From Thermoplasmata archaeon (lineage in GTDB: Archaea; Thermoplasmatota; Thermoplasmata; Thermoplasmatales; Thermoplasmataceae), in contig JAKAYN010000027.1 in NCBI GenBank assembly GCA_021826785.1, positions 1 to 7,220 on the forward strand: a stretch of DNA of 7,220 nt, given 5' to 3'. Below the pieces are notes generated by a model. That model was not told the origin of the DNA, did no database searches, and worked only from the letters and a program-made list of their open reading frames with translations. Below are positions 6,287-7,220 of the stretch, in pieces. Within the stretch, counting starts at the first letter, position 1; each line of letters begins with the position of its first letter. The translations under genes and the position numbers were made by a program.

Positions 6287-7220
6287 TTCTTATTATTAAT
6301 AAAATTAATGCTATTAAAAATGCTATTATAAAAATTATTGATAGATATAAATAAAGTTTGTTCATGTAAACCTGCTTAACGGATATTACGTATATATTGT
6401 AATTATATTTACTTCCATTGTAAATAATGCTGATATTTGTATTCTTATCCATGTTTAAATTAAACTGTGATTCACCATTGATTAATGTTAGATTCATTGA
6501 TTTTCCATTGTATATTAAATCATAGGTTCCATTTATACCTGGTCCGTATGGACTGCCCAAAGTTAAAATCACGTTGAAAAGATGTTTTCCCGGTTTAATT
6601 ATAAATGAGTTTTCAATACCAATTGAGCCTGAAATGTTGAAATTTAAATACGTTTTTAAAGGCGTTTTTATCAATGTTGAAGCCGAGTAAATAACAGTGC
6701 TTGCACTTGCGTTTTCTGATATTGCACTTATAATAAAATCGTCCGCTGGCATGTACAATGATGATATAGTATCTTTAATATACGTTATAAAATCATTATT
6801 GTATGGATTTTTTAATGGTTTGTAAAACGATGTATAGAATGTTGCGTTTGCGTATCCGTTCATTGTTGTAACATTTAGTTCTGGCATAATAGTAGATGCA
6901 AAGTATGAGTTTGGATTAAATCCGTTTATTGAATTATTAAAGAAACCACGGTTTGGTCCAAGCATGTTCTGTGCCATTAATGATATATTATAATTGTTTA
7001 AGGGCTTTCCATTTAATGATGCGTATATTTTTATATTATATGTTCCATTTCCATTGTTTAAATCGCTAATATCTATTTGTGGTACATTATATTTTGATAT
7101 TGTTACAGGTATTTCAACCGGTTCCTCATCACCGTAATTACCATTAAGCTGTGATCCAAGCTCCATTATTGGTGTGTAACCTGCTTCGCCTGGCATTGAT
7201 ACACCTGCAGAATAATTAGA
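6276..7220 (-). CDS. Surface or secreted protein, C-terminal part, with one C-terminal membrane anchor (start beyond the right edge)
   Basis: A Met occurs at 7196, but the frame stays open through eight more codons (SNYSAGVS) to the right edge, so this is most likely the C-terminal part of a longer gene. Counting from that Met, 306 residues are visible. They hold 11 N-x-S/T sequons, about 42 Asn (14%), no Cys, and few charged residues outside the tail. The hydrophobic stretch at about 281-302 (LYLYLSIIFIIAFLIALILL...) is followed by RRNH, which indicates a single C-terminal transmembrane helix with a short cytoplasmic tail and the bulk outside the cell. The ectodomain appears beta-rich and Ig-like by its alternating pattern, with phrases such as GTYNIKIYASLNGKPL and INGTYDLIYNGKSM. 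I do not recognise a catalytic motif or family. Low charge and heavy glycosylation potential suit a cell surface facing acid. It ends 25 bp before cobN on the same strand, but a metal-related role is not supported by the sequence. No signal peptide can be checked. Confidence 0.8.
   Translation of the reverse strand, partial: SNYSAGVSMPGEAGYTPIMELGSQLNGNYGDEEPVEIPVTISKYNVPQIDISDLNNGNGTYNIKIYASLNGKPLNNYNISLMAQNMLGPNRGFFNNSINGFNPNSYFASTIMPELNVTTMNGYANATFYTSFYKPLKNPYNNDFITYIKDTISSLYMPADDFIISAISENASASTVIYSASTLIKTPLKTYLNFNISGSIGIENSFIIKPGKHLFNVILTLGSPYGPGINGTYDLIYNGKSMNLTLINGESQFNLNMDKNTNISIIYNGSKYNYNIYVISVKQVYMNKLYLYLSIIFIIAFLIALILLIIRRNH

Noticed and set aside
6305..6335. Direct repeat-like copies of atgctatta at the 3' end of the surface-protein gene
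   Set aside because: The similarity comes from Ile/Ala/Leu codons of the transmembrane helix in an AT-rich genome and does not look like a functional repeat.
7194..7196. ATG at 7196 as the true start of the surface protein
   Set aside because: The frame remains open through eight more codons to the window edge, and no signal peptide follows this Met, so a start further upstream is far more likely.

Overview
The window looks like a piece of chromosome from an acidophilic archaeon of the Thermoplasmatales, of a Picrophilus or Ferroplasma kind. This placement is inference from four features. The DNA is AT-rich, with Ile ATA and Arg AGA/AGG codons abundant. Intergenic gaps are tiny and carry archaeal BRE/TATA-like blocks rather than -35/-10 boxes. 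The cobN start appears leaderless. The surface protein is Asn-rich and poor in charged residues. No marker gene fixes the species.

All four genes lie on the minus strand, so transcription runs from right to left. Read in that direction: (1) 7220-6276, the C-terminal part of a secreted or surface protein with many N-glycosylation sequons and one C-terminal membrane anchor, its start beyond the right edge; (2) 6250-2873, a complete CobN-type large chelatase subunit; (3) 2876-1083, a complete fused ChlI-ChlD (AAA+ plus VWA) chelatase subunit overlapping cobN by ATGA; (4) 1030-1, the N-terminal part of a DUF4011 superfamily 1 helicase, cut by the left edge. The only non-coding stretches are 52 bp (1031-1082) and 25 bp (6251-6275). 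No RNA gene, mobile element, CRISPR array or large repeat is visible.

The core of the window is a two-gene metal chelatase operon. CobN would bind the tetrapyrrole and the metal, and ChlID would supply the ATP-driven motor and the VWA coupling module. Together they could form a whole ATP-dependent cobaltochelatase from two polypeptides instead of the usual three. cobN appears to have its own promoter, whose TATA-like box contains the stop codon of the preceding surface-protein gene. chlID is probably translated from a good Shine-Dalgarno inside the cobN end. The octamer TTAATATA recurs upstream of the helicase gene, which is therefore likely a separate unit.

I found no clear evidence of a wholly new system. 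The points most worth a second look are the DUF4011 helicase (its missing C-terminus would decide whether it is a defence-type DUF4011-helicase-Vsr protein), the compact CobN/ChlID machine, and the surface protein beside it.
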